Assembly: GCA_037951165.1 (NCBI GenBank) | Contig: JBBDHG010000116.1 | Span: 6,895,001-6,959,000, forward strand | DNA: 64,000 nucleotides | Source: Lophius americanus | Lineage: Eukaryota > Chordata > Actinopteri > Lophiiformes > Lophiidae | Direction: 5' to 3' | Position numbers and translations under genes: made by a program | In this document: one piece after another, positions 35,401 to 46,894 of the stretch | How positions within the stretch are numbered: position 1 is the first letter of the stretch | How the letters are laid out: every line of letters begins with the position of its first letter | Notes under the pieces: generated by a model | The model's database searches: none | Told to the model about the DNA's origin: nothing | What the model saw: only the letters and a program-made list of their open reading frames with translations

Positions 35401-38050
35401 CTAGTACAAACAGTTTAATATTTGCAAAGAGATAGTTCATTAAATTTGAGCAGTGTCTGTCTCTATGTCAAAATTTAACTTTAGATTTATAATTCTTTGA
35501 TTAATATATCAATAACATTACTAGCATGATCGACAGTAAGCCAGTAGATCAACACAGATGTTCTTTGTAATGTCTGACTTACACACCTCTTCCGGTCATG
35601 ATCTACCTGTGATATGATTGAAGACATTCTACAAGGGTGGGCGTTCAGACAAAGTTTCTATTCTGAACCTAATGGAGTTTATGTAATATATACGTTTAAT
35701 GTGTTATAGTTTTGATATTCATAGGAGATGATACGGTTTGTGTCTCATATCAAAGTTATCTGAACGGTTAACATTGTGTGTGCGGTTGACTGGAAATAAC
35801 ATCATGTTGATGATATGATTTATTTATTGTTAAACAATGAAACATGACGACAAAAACCGTATCGGCTGCTAGTCGTAGCCTCTCTGTTCCACCGACAAAC
35901 AAAATGATCTCGTAAAGCTGAAAAATGTGTTTGTTTCCACTTTATTTGTTGATATCCTGATAGTAGTCTATATTACCTGTAAGATCTGCTAGTAGTCTTT
36001 ATTTGCTAGGCTTTGGTAGCTTTTAGCTCATACGGTTTTACTATTTACTAATTAGCATTCGGCTGTAGACTAAGAGGAAGGCAGTCGATTCTTGGACTTG
36101 GACTGGTTGGTGTTCTCTGGCTTCAAGCTAGACTGTGGTTGAAACCTGTGCAGCTGAAGCAGTGCGGTAAAGAAGTTAAATGGAGCATCCATTTCCCTGT
36201 TCCTACGTAGCATACAGACGCTGGGAGGTCAGAGTTCACAGCTCATAGAGGTGTCACCTTCTCACAACGGGCAGTTTTGGTGCCTACAGCCAACATGACC
36301 ACACAGTCTGAAGGCTGGGGCAAGTGTGTTCATCTGAGGATACCTTTTTTGTATTCTTGACTGTTTTAGTCATTCACATGTAGCTGAATATGTTAGTTAC
36401 ACATTAAACAGGGATGCTGTGTTGTGACACATTCAGAATCCATATTAATCGCCAATCTGCACATTGTTTAAATTTACTCTGAAGATCTCACTTATCAGTA
36501 TTAAGTATGAGGTCAGCAAACGTAGAAGAAAGTAAGAGGGGTCAAGAACTTTTAATCTACAGATGCCTTGAAATTGTGTACATGTGACACTACACAGCAG
36601 TCCGTCTTCATTTTAAACGTCTGTGTTTCAGGTGTCATGCCCAACATGGAGACTAAAGTCCTGCTGGTCCAGATCTTTGGAGAAAAAGGCCACCCAATGA
36701 GAAAGTATCAGCGTATAATGTACTGGTTTCCGAAGTTCAAACACATTAACCCCTTTCCCGTCCCCGAACATCTGCCCGGAGATCCGGTGGACCTGGCCCG
36801 CTTCAGTCTGAATCGCATTGCTAATGACCTTGATGCTGAGGTCACAGTCTATCAGGTACAGCTGGACACTGGTTAGAACTTCAGATGTTTAAGAGCTTTA
36901 AACAGTTCACCCAGAAATGAATGTAAAGTAATTCCCCTTCTTTCCTTCTGCACAACACAAGTCAGTGTCAGCAAAACACTTTTGCATCTTTCTCCTAAAC
37001 AGTCAAATATGTGTTTTATATTTAAATTGCCCTCATACAGCTTGTACATAGTATAAAGTGTTAGAACATGAACGTGTACATGAACTGTTGGAACAGGTCA
37101 CACAGCATCCTCTGCCTGACTCAGTGTCGACCTACAAGTTGCATGACATGCAGCGAGAAGGCTGCTCAAGTTATACAACAAGTAAAACAGAAACAGCGCT
37201 GTTCGTACAGTAACAATTATTTAGAAACTACAGTTTATAGGATTGTATCTTTTTGAATATATTGCATCTGTAGTTGCTCTTTGATTTTATTCTCCTATTT
37301 GTCTCCTTTGGACAGTTGATTTAATGTAGTAATGTCTCACTGTAGTCACTAATTATCCATGACATGGCTCTTGAACTTGATTGCATGTGATCATTTATTT
37401 CATATCAAATAGATGAGTGAGGAGACCTCCGTCCCTCTGGGGACGAATGAGGGACTTTTAAATTCATATAAAGGATGAAGAACTACTAGCCAGAGGTTCA
37501 ACTTCCAGACTAGGTTGTAAACACACAAAGAAAGTCATCGACTATGTTGTGAGCAGGAGGTTGAGATCATGTGCTCTTAATTACTTCTGCCATCGTCTAC
37601 TATGATGGGCGCAAGATATCTCAAAAAGTAATTAACTTACAGTGTACCACATTTTGAGCCTGATCAGATGTGGGTTTTGAAAAACCTGCGGTTGTAGTAC
37701 AGCCTTACCCCACTACTCTGCCTCGGATTGACTAGTTGTGACAAGGTTTCCAGTCCCTCACTGAAAGAACTTCAACTAAATAAAAAGAAGGAAACTTGAA
37801 TTCCTGGGAAACGTAAGCGTCATACCCAGCCAATCACAGGCTGAGTAGGGAAGGTCAGGGAGTAGGGAAGGTCATGGCATAGGCATAGTAGGATTCATGG
37901 GAACAAATCCTACATCCATCATTTCTGTATAATGGAGTCTTTCTTGTCACCCATTCCCCGGTACAAGTCCAACATTACCACATAATGTAAGAGAAATCTG
38001 TTTAAAGCATTTTGAGTTATTCTGATTACAATCACACGGGTATTCCCTCC

Positions 38051-38092
<42 letters not shown>

Positions 38093-41000
38093 GGCAAACA
38101 AAAGGCAAAGATAACATACACTCCTCCAGTTTTTGTCTGTGGGGTAAATAGTCCGATTAAATCTTAAAACTACTATTATTGTTATTAAATTATAGTGTAA
38201 TAATATCAGATATTTAAAAAAAATAGTTTAAATAGTTTAAATTGCTGATCATTTAATTCCTTAACCAAAAATAGTTAAGAGACTATTTTGTTGGCAGAGG
38301 TCTGTTCAGACTATAGTATTTATGTTATGTGTGTATTTGTCATAAAGTTTTTGCCCCTTGTCAAGAATGAATATCATTCTGTCTTCCCACTAGCTGCCCT
38401 TTACAGACGTCCCAGAGAGTGGGGAGCAGGTCACACTTCCACATTTAGTAGGTATGTAAACCACTGGACACATTCTCATGGTTGAGTGCATTCCCTCTGC
38501 TGATGGAATGGACCACTTCAGTAAGGAAAATAATTGAGAGTAGATATTCCTATACTGTTGTAAGTTTACAGATACAGAAATGTATATATATCTCTTCTTT
38601 GACGTGTTTTGTCAGTTGATTATTTTGCGCTTAAATGGTAAAGATGACAAAAAACGGTTAATGATATGTGTATAGATGTTTGTCTTGTGTTCTTCACGCT
38701 CCACTGACACCAGGTATACAGAGCCCCGACCAGGTGGAGCTGCTGGCCAAACATAACCAAAGCAGGCCAGTGTTTGTGGAGGGTCCCTTTCCCCTCTGGC
38801 TGAGGAAGACATGTGTGTACTATTACATCCTCAGAGCTGACCCCACACCACCAAATGAGAAGGTTGGAACACACTCTCTCTAATTTTTCCTTTAACAGGA
38901 AGTATACGTGCGTTTATATTTGAAAACAGCTTCCAATTACAAAGTTGCATCATAAGCTACTCTGTGATTGGAATGTCTGAGATAAAGGCTTTGATCATTT
39001 GGGATGAGGGTCAGGGCGGCTCTCTGTTGCATCTTTTGAGACTGCAGAGGGATGTTTCCTCGCTCAAGGAAACCATCCATACACTCTGTGTGTTGCTACA
39101 TCTGTGTACACAGACTTTTTTACTGCAATGAATAAGCAATATGTAACTTGGGATGGTGGTTAACAGAACCATGTCACACCCATCGTTTTTCAATTAAAAC
39201 ACTAGATACACAAAATAATAGAAACAATGATGGACTAAGAAGCTGTGATCGGTGATAGAATCCCAAACTAGATGAAAGAAATCTGAAATACACAAGGCGA
39301 TTGGATTATGACACACATACGTCTGGTGGGGTAAATCTACTTCTCATCCAGACACCAGAGTGGAAATAAGAGTCAAGGTCGATGTAAACGAGGACCCACC
39401 CTGAAACAAGAGGTCAACGCCATTAAAACTGTGAGTTATGAAGGATTGAGTGGACGGGCATTAAACTGCAGACTCAGCAATCAGCCACAACATTAGTAGC
39501 ACTTACTGGCTCTAATGTTATTTATACTGTGTAATATATGTATATACATGTAGGTGTATATGTATATTACATCTTCTTTTTTTATGACACTGTTATTTTG
39601 TGATGTTTCTTCCTTTGGCCTTGAAGGGAGTGTTTGATTCCATGCGCAGAGATTATAATTATTCATTTATTTTCTATGCAAACTGAGCACTTCCATAATG
39701 GCCTCTCAAATGCCGAGGAAGTGGAGGTGAAGCATCCCAGTTTCTTAAAATTAAAGAATACACACACAGTAAAAGTGGAATTAAATTTCTGATTCTGTCT
39801 CCGTAAATATTACAACTTTTACCTCCAACACAACAATTTAAAAAAAAAGTTTAAATCCTATTACTTCAGTCACAATGACTTCAGCTCTTCCAACTTCTCG
39901 TCTCCAGCTGTCAACGCATGGAGGCAAGGACAGGAATAACTATTAAAATTCTCTGTACACCTGATCACATAACTTCAAAGTGCTCACGGCTCGGATTACA
40001 AACAACTATTGTAGGCAGGGCTATTGTTAAACCCCGCTCCCTTTTCCTTCTACTGTTAGTGCCCATGGTTGCTGGATGTCATCCAGAACCACGTTGGCGT
40101 CCCACATTTAAATATGATTAAATTTCCAATAAATAGATTCGTCCACACGGACGGCTCACCTGGTGTTCTGATAAAAAGACTGTAAGTGGGAAAAAAATCT
40201 CCATCACAGAAAGACAGGCAACCATTCATGATCACATTCACGTCCACCGACAATTCTGACATTGTATGTACTTTTTGAGAACATAATTCACAAGTTCCAG
40301 GGGAGGATTTGAATCTGGAACATTTCAATTTTATGATTTGACTCTTAAATCTTATCTCCAGTACGTCAGTGTTGTTTTTCTACTGCCGCAGATATTGTAG
40401 ATTTACTTAGTTGTATTTGAAAAGAATGCATCAAGGCCAAAGGGTTACAGTCTAGTCCCCCCCCCCCCCCCTTATTTATCTGGTCCTATAGCATCGGTTA
40501 CAAAATAGTAATTTCTATATGTTTATGGCAGCACCACTTTCCAACTGTAAAATGATTCTAATACAACAGCTCCTGGTTTCTGGTTGGTCTTGGTTTATTA
40601 AATTCATGTTATTCAGTTGACTTTGTTAATATTGATTATGTTCCTTGTGACCAGAGAAGTCAATAGAGTAAGTAAAGAAAGTATTGAGGTATATTTACCT
40701 CTCATTTAAGGCTTTAATGTAGTTTATTCAATCAGGAGCTTTTCCTCTTCCTCAAACCCATCAAACATAACTTTGTCTCTACTGCAAAGCGTGAGCAGTG
40801 GTGACCCCCACAAGTCAAAAGTTCTCTGAAGTAATCCACATACTGCAACTTTTCCTTCACAGAAATCCCAATGAACGCTTCATAGTCACACAGCAGTCGT
40901 AACACTGCTTTTACCGTGTGTATCCCCCCCTACAGGTACTGGAGCCCTATGACCCAGAGAGGTGTTTGGACTATCCTCTGCAGTTGGAGCTGGATTTGGA

Positions 41001-41462
41001 GCGGGATCTTGGCGATGAGGAGAGTTTTGATGTAGAAGATTGTAAGATATTGACACTTTAGCTGTCAGATTGAATAATTTGAATATTAACTCCTAAGGCC
41101 TTGTCTCTGGGTTCACGTTTGACTTGTTCTGGGAAAATGGGCACACTGAGTATGTAATTCAGTTCTTGTGTCTCTTGTATCCAGTGGATGAGGGTCCAGT
41201 CTTTGCCATGTGTATGACTGGCCGAGGAGACCAGGCCACTCTCAACCAGTGGATCTCTGGACTCCAGCAGAACAACCCCATCCTGGGTCACGTTCCTACT
41301 TTGTTTCGCCTGGATGCCGGAACCAAGGAGCTGCAGGGGACGGCTGACCAGAGTCAGTCGAGCAGCACAGACCTGGCTGAGAGGGAGGGGAGACGGCTAG
41401 AACCAGAGCCTGAGACTACAGTGGAAGAAGAGGACAGCAGAATCCGCAGGATGAAACAGTAA
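32140..41462 (+). CDS. ecsit: ECSIT, evolutionarily conserved signalling intermediate in Toll pathway, seven coding exons
   Basis: Coding exons are 32140-32280, 32959-33364, 36632-36855, 38394-38451, 38714-38862, 40936-41041 and 41185-41462 (1362 nt, 453 aa; human 431). All junctions are GT-AG and in frame. Exon 1 encodes an Arg-rich leader with no acidic residues, as expected for mitochondrial import. Family hallmarks are RRRGHVEFIYSALKKM, GVEKDLSVYNKLLDVFPKEV, HYPRQQECGVQLLEQMENYG, VMPNMETKVLLVQIFGEKG, GIQSPDQVELLAKHN, RPVFVEGPFPLWLRK and DEGPVFAMCM. The N-terminal half has the pentatricopeptide-like helical fold. ECSIT is known as a TRAF6-linked adaptor and as a complex I assembly factor with NDUFAF1 and ACAD9. 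The ATG at 32140 is preferred over the in-frame ATG at 32074 because a strong acceptor (CTGTTTCCTGAAG|GTC, exon from 32120) lies between them. Confidence 0.95.
32297..32409. repeat. Compound microsatellite (CA)n-(GT)n-(TA)n
   Basis: It starts about 17 nt past the ecsit exon 1 donor. A CA run, then a GTGTGTGTATGTATGT stretch, then about 25 TA units. Confidence 0.95.
33455..33640. repeat. Fragment of GTAGAGCGCTTT-type teleost repeat
   Basis: TTTGATTTGTAGAGCGCTTT followed by AAAACTCAAAAACGCTTAAC is a start like that at 8275. It lies in ecsit intron 2. Confidence 0.4.
34890..35255 (+). repeat. Near-complete teleost interspersed repeat with tRNA-like B box
   Basis: It runs from GGCGGCACAGTGGCGCACGG through GGGTTCAAATCC (B-box-like), CTTTCTGTGCGGAGTTTGC, CCCACAGTCCAAAAACATGC, AAATTGCCCGTAG and GTGTACCCCGCGTCTTGCCC to GGGATAGGCTCCAGCCCC. 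It lies in ecsit intron 2. The head contains the inverted arm described at 34915-34964. Confidence 0.8.
34915..34964. repeat. Fold-back with 21-nt perfect arms inside the repeat head
   Basis: Arms 34915-34935 and 34944-34964 are exact reverse complements with an 8-nt spacer. The right arm contains the native CCTCACAGCAAGA of the repeat. The left arm is its inverted copy. Confidence 0.95.
38053..38084. repeat. (CA)n microsatellite
   Basis: About 15 CA units in ecsit intron 3. Confidence 0.95.
40195..40330 (-). repeat. Antisense fragment of the 34890-type repeat
   Basis: The reverse complement has TTCAAATCCTCCCCTGGAAC, then GTGAATGTGATCATGAATGG and CTGTCTTTCTGTGATGG, matching the head and middle of that family. 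It lies in ecsit intron 5. Confidence 0.45.
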
Positions 41463-41636
41463 CAGTCACAGTAACAAGGTTCGGACTGTCGACGATATGC
41501 AGACATACCCACTGATTAAGGTGTCCATGCTGGGTAGGAGCTTAACTAGTATGAGGTAAAGGTGAACTTATGAAGAGAACACACCGCTGTAGGAGACTCT
41601 GTCAGGTCTCTGAATATTGTAATGGTTCAGTAGTCA

Positions 41637-41642
41637 AATAAA
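41637..41642 (+). terminator. ecsit polyadenylation signal
   Basis: AATAAA lies 175 nt after the ecsit stop codon, a normal spacing for a short 3' UTR. Confidence 0.6.
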
Positions 41643-42590
41643 CAACGTTTTAAAACTTAATTGTATCACAGGCTGGATTATAAACTGCAATGGTATTCGA
41701 CAAACTTCAGAGGCTAAACACTCTGTCATGTCTTCATTTCACTCCATTTATTTTTGTTTTCATTATTAACATTAAAGGTGTATCCTACATGCTGTCAGTG
41801 TCGTGCTCCTAACGTTTTTATTTTTGCATTTATTGGACCCAAACCAGTTTTTATAGATTTTAACTTTTAAAATTTGAATTCATTGGATTTGGTATTGATT
41901 TTTTTCTGTGCAGCCAAATAATGAATAACAATATAAAGGTGTGGATAAGGTGTGGATAAGGGGCAGCCCTGGAGTGAGGACCTGGAAGCTGGGAATCGAG
42001 ATGATGATGATGATGATGATGCCTGTCATCACTACTCCGAACATGATGCCTCTGATGGAGGACGGCCGCCGAAGGCAGCTCAGATGAATGTGAAGATATT
42101 AAAAACTCAGTAGAATTCCATTATTAAAAAAACAGGATATACAGAATAAGCTTTTTATAAAATAGTTTAATTGTGGGTTACACTGACATTTGTCTGAGGT
42201 CAGAGTTCCCTCACTGTTGGTAATTGCTGAAATATTTGATCATTTGTTCATAAATTGAGAGGAAGAAAACCGCTGGGTTGAGCTCAATTCATGTGACGGT
42301 TCTGCCTGGTGCAACCTATACTATGTTCTGCCTTCGCTCCGAACAGACCACTAAGTCAATTCAATAATTATTGATGCTTGCAAAAGTTTTGTCTACAGCT
42401 GCTGTTAAGCGTTCTTTGTTCCAGCACGTTGATTTCAGTTTCCAGATACTTCATGTGATTTCTCCTAACATTGAGATTTTTTTGCCAAAGAGAATGTTTT
42501 ATTTCTGAGGCTGTTTCATGTCGTCAAATGATGCACCATTTATTTGGATGGATGAATTCAGTCCAGACTCAAGTTCTTGTTTCACACTCT
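41643..42590. other. Intergenic, little recognised
   Basis: No gene is seen. A (GAT)n tract lies at 41999-42020, and a 13-nt tandem duplication (GTGTGGATAAG type) near 41940-41965. Confidence 0.5.
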
Positions 42591-42639
42591 CATTCCGGAG
42601 TAGGATAGCGTTAAAGCTCTAACGTCCACAGACATCCCT

Positions 42640-43520
42640 CTAATGAGAACATGAGTTCATAGAAGCGTTGAGGATGGAACTAAAAAGGGTTTTGGAAGCA
42701 GAAAAATGTTTAATTTGAAAAGGTTCCGTGTCAAGAAAAACCAAAGGAAAATTCCCAAGCAGGAGGATTCGTCCTGTGTCACATATGAGTTCTTTCAGGA
42801 GGTTCTCTGCGGTGGCTCCACAGTCTGTGAGGAGTTGTTTTGACAGTTGGGATTGTTTTAACTTCTTGCACAGTCTCTGCTGGTTCTTATTCACCTGGTG
42901 GGAGATGTTTTCATACATTTGTGGTCTGCAGTGATGTAGATTCTTAAGAATTTGAGGCACTCCGCCCTCTGCATACAAGGGGAGGAGGCTGAGAGGGTGG
43001 AGTTTTCCTCTCACTTCGATTTCTCATTGTTTTTGTTGTGTTTACCAACAGTCTGTGAGATTAAAACCTCCTGCTGTAGGCTGGTACGTCGTTGACTGTG
43101 ATCCATCCTACTATGGCGGTACAGTCAGCAAAATCGCAGATGGTGTGGGAGGCAAGAATGTTGGAGCAGTTTTGTGAAATGGGAGTATAAGAGAGCGTGG
43201 AAGACACACTCCTGAAGCATTTCAGCGTCCAGGAACTGAGTTTGTTAGGTTTTGTCTCCCATCCTGACGTTTGGGGTCTGTTGCTGAGAAAGTCCAATAT
43301 CCAGTATATAACTCAACAGTTTGGATCATCTTTTTTCTTTTCTTTTGGGGGGGGGGGGGGTTGAATGCAGCGCTGGAATCAACAAACAGCACCCTCCTAA
43401 CTGTATTCTGTTGGTCTGGGTCCGTTAGGGCTGTGTGTGTGTTAAAACTGGTCTTCCATCTAGAAAGTGATGCAGATGAAGATCAGCAGGAAAAGCAGTC
43501 TTGACATGGGGGAGGATCAA
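42640..43520 (-). mobile_element. L2/Maui-type LINE reverse-transcriptase remnant
   Basis: On the minus strand 43297-43061 reads MDFLSNRPQTSGWE, then SSTLSYTPISQNCSNILAS and FADCTAIVGWI. This is the FLxNRPQ ... LLYxLFTxDC ... FADDTxVVGLI order of fish L2-type reverse transcriptase, with the second catalytic Asp changed to Cys. Sequence to about 43400 encodes the preceding AFNA-type block. A poly-G tract interrupts it at 43347-43359. The part below 43014 is less certain. Confidence 0.65.
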
Positions 43521-43640
43521 ATCCTTTATAAGAGGCAGAAACCTTGGGTGGGTGGCCTTCTGCCTTGACCGAGAGACGGTGTGAGAGAGTGAGCGAAAGA
43601 GCGGGTGGGAGAAGTGAGGAAGGGACAGGCATGTGGAGCA
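43480..43640. repeat. Partial copy of the 8275-type teleost repeat
   Basis: TATAAGAGGCAGAAACCTTG then GGGTGGGTGGCCTTCTGCC followed by a purine-rich stretch, matching the 3' half of 8275-8560. Confidence 0.45.
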
Positions 43641-44659
43641 ACAACAATGACATCAGCTAGTATGATAGGTTGATTGCATTTAGTAGTAATTATAATAACT
43701 TCTGGTGGGAAAAAACTGTTATTACTAATTAATGTATTAATATTAATTAATGTACGAGTCCAAAAGTCCAACAAAGTCTCTCAGTATCTCTCAAATACTC
43801 TGTAGAAGCTTTCTACTTCAGCATCTCTGTTCAACCTACAGACCCGGAGTAGTTTTTGTAGAATTAGGGAAAAAGTCAAAAAGGGTGGGGGGAATCCAAA
43901 TTGATAATGTTTTGGTTCATTTCCATATTTCTATCAAGCTTTGTGGAAATCTGTCCTGTAATGTTTGCATATATAAAAGTTAAAGTAGAAAAAAAAATAG
44001 ACATGGATGAAAACAAACATTTTCAAACTTTTTTTATAGAAAACAAAACAATAAATATCTTTGTGTGATTAAAAAGATCTCAAAGAAACAAATCCAAAAG
44101 CAGAAAAGGTTTATTACACAAAAGGTTTTTAAATGTTCCCTTTGAGCTGGTAAACAACTCAGAATGACATTCCTCGAAATATCTGTTTCGACAAATATGA
44201 ACGATTCAGGGTTTGCAGTACCACACTCAAAAGAAGCTGCAGGTGTCTATGCTTTTATAACTAACAGGTATCCAAAAAGGATATCCTTGGACCAGAATGA
44301 AAGCTTGATAGTGGAGCAGAAAGATTATAGACAAATATAATAAAAATGTCGAACTCTTGTGCTGTTTGTGTGTCACAGTTTGTCATTCATCTGTGATGTA
44401 GTACAACTAAACGCATACTTGAAAATCAGACAATGTATTTGAATGGCCTTCAACCATTATGCATTTTATTTGAATTGTATCAGATGCCCAAATCACCTCA
44501 AGAGAATCTTTTTCAACACAAAGAAGCAGTGGCCCCACCCTCCCTTCGGACAACTGAGCTCCTAATCCTATTTCTAAATCTGAGCCAATCCACGCCATGA
44601 AAGGAAGCCCATTTCAGACTTTGACCTCTTTCTTTTCATCACTAAACATTTCTCATGAC

Positions 44660-45010
44660 CAAAGGTGGGGTTTGGAAGGTAAATGAGAACCCTACCGTTC
44701 AACTCAGCCGTTTCTTCACCACCTAAAACGGCTGCATTACTGCTTTTGCTGCAGCAAACCGCCTTTAATCTCAGTCCATTTTCTCTACACTCCTGTCTGA
44801 GATCCCAATATGCTTTAACTCCTTCATTTGAGTTAGCAATTTACTCCGACCTGGAGTTTTCTCCCTTTTACAGGCAGAAAACACTGGCTTCACATTTGCC
44901 TCAGTGCTGCCGACGATCACAGACTGATGAGGCCAACAGAAACACATTATCTGCAAAGAGCAGAGATGCAATTGTAAGCCCCCCAGGGTAAGCGCCCCCC
45001 AAACTGGAAA
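44660..45010 (-). mobile_element. LINE family B reverse-transcriptase segment, antisense
   Basis: The reverse complement has CTCTTTGCAGATAATGTG (LFADN/DV) then a TGTTGGCCTCATCAGTCTG block, like 10040-10090 and 10900-10945. It may be the 3' part of the element whose 5' endonuclease part is at 46020-46250. Confidence 0.65.
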
Positions 45011-45699
45011 CGCTCCACACCAGAACTACACCTTGAGAGCCTCTTTATGAATAACACAAAACAGGATCATAGACTAGGATAACACTCGGTCCAACATCTA
45101 ATGTGAGCATGTTTAACACATTTAGCTGAGGGTAGACAAAATTCTCCCTTTTGGTAAAACAGGACGTGATGGATTGCAGTTGGGCCACCACAACAGACAC
45201 CAAGATCCTTCCCATCACAGCTCCCCGTTGCTGCCTCTTTAATGGAGGCTTTGAACATGTCCAACTCAGGTTGGATTATATTCGGACCCACTACCAGGCC
45301 AACCTGCCAGTAGAAATGTGAGAAGTTCCTCCGCAGGCGGAAGTCAGTTAGTTCAAGGTCACATTATGACTGCTTTGGCTTTACCAAACTAAATTATGTT
45401 GGATTCTTCAAACTAAATATAACATAAAACAAAGAACCAGAATAGAAAATATAAAAAAACACTAAGGGATCGCAAGCCTGCGACAAAGTACAACAGCACC
45501 CAAGGTTTAGGAAAAATTGCTGCAGATTTCTCCATTAGTGTCTGAGTTATTGCCAGCCTCTAAAAATACCGAAAGCTCTAACAAACTCTCTCAGTATCTC
45601 TCAGAGAATCTCCGTTCAGCCCCCAGCTCCACCGCCAAAGGAACATCAAAGGAACAAAGGCGGCTGTAGCCAAACTGTGACATCACTACTCCTGTTTAT

Positions 45700-45910
45700 C
45701 ATTTGATTTGATTTGATTTGACTTGAAATTATGCAAAATATTAACACCAAGCCTTAATCACCTCTAGGACAGGCCGAAACCTACCTTCTGGGTAAAATAG
45801 TCAAAACCTCATGCAAATCTATCCTGTAGTTTTCTGTAATCCTGCTCCCTAACAAATCTACAGACAAACGCACAGGAGGGAAAAACATAACCGCCTTGCC
45901 GGATGTAACA
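45700..45910. repeat. Repeat tail with AAAACATAACCGCCTTG
   Basis: CTCATGCAAATCTATCCTGT then TAATCCTGCTCCCTAACAAA, ACAAACGCACAGG and AAACATAACCGCCTTGCCGG make up a common fish repeat 3' end. A (TTGAT)n-like run sits at about 45702-45722. Confidence 0.55.
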
Positions 45911-46019
45911 AAATACACGTTTTTTAATCATTTTTAATCAACCCAAAAAGTGGTCAAATTACTAGGCATGGTTAAAAAAATGTCTCCACCCCTCCGAAGC
46001 TAAACCGCAAATATTCCCC

Positions 46020-46250
46020 CGACTTTTGATTATTCCGGCTCCTACCCAATGCTTTTCCCCCTGGGCGACTCTGGAGAAGGAGAATCCAGACTCTTTGCGG
46101 GAGTTTGGTTCCAGAACCAGAGATATGGATAGAGGTTGGCCTGATAGCCAGATCAGTATCAGGTCAGGCACGTTCAGCACCAGAGAGGTGACATTCTATG
46201 TAACTAGAACCACTTGGTGATGCCAGGGGTCGCCATGCCCAGATCCACTG
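46020..46250 (-). mobile_element. LINE family B endonuclease-domain fragment, antisense
   Basis: The minus strand reads, with shifts, NVTSLV-type sequence, PDLILIWL, GSGTKL-like sequence and SFSRVAQGEKHWVGAGII. This corresponds to the start of the APE-type endonuclease of common fish LINEs (usual form YSGVAHGERRRAGVGIL). It is nonfunctional. Confidence 0.65.
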
Positions 46251-46639
46251 TGTCACCTTACCCCAACGCCTATTCCTGGAGATTGTGGACTTGCAGTACT
46301 TCTTGATAGAAGACATGGGTGGAAAAAAAGTAAAGAGACATGGGTCATCTTTAATTGACTGCTTACGTTAATGTTCCACTCTGTATACTGAACAAGTTAG
46401 AGGTTTGTAGCCTGGTACTAATTGTGCAGTGTGGCGTAGTATTAAGTGTAATGAAGTTCCATGTCATGACCCTGCAACTATATAAAAAGAACAGGAAAGA
46501 TTACAAATTAGATGCATTTTCACAAATATGTTCCTGGTGTCAGAAATCTGCAGCCTACTCAAAATATCAAAAAAATGCTTGAGCGGAATATTTCAAAAAC
46601 ATCAGGGGACACCGCCTCCCCCGACTCTACAGTTGCTTG

Positions 46640-46890
46640 AGGAAGGATCGGACCCCTCCTGATCTTGTCTGTTTTAGAGTATAGCTCATTAATGATAAAG
46701 TTTTTCTTCATTTATCACGAGTCATACAAATACATGTCATACACAGTACAACATCGTGAATATGTTCCTCTGCGTTTGACCCACCCCTGAGGAGGGACCC
46801 ACGGCATGTAGCGTCAAGGGTCATGGACCAAACTCCTGACCCTCGGATTGTGGGACCACTGGTCTACCAACTGAGCTAAAGTCACCGCAA
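46640..46890 (-). mobile_element. tRNA-derived SINE, antisense
   Basis: The reverse complement begins near 46888 with a tRNA-like head, GACTTTAGCTCAGTTGGTAG (A box), then a B-box-like GGGTCAGGAGTTTGGTCC, then a body with CCTCAGGGGTGGGTCAAA and a tail near 46680. Body and tail resemble 23200-23440 and 61080-61280. Confidence 0.75.
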
Positions 46891-46894
46891 ACTA

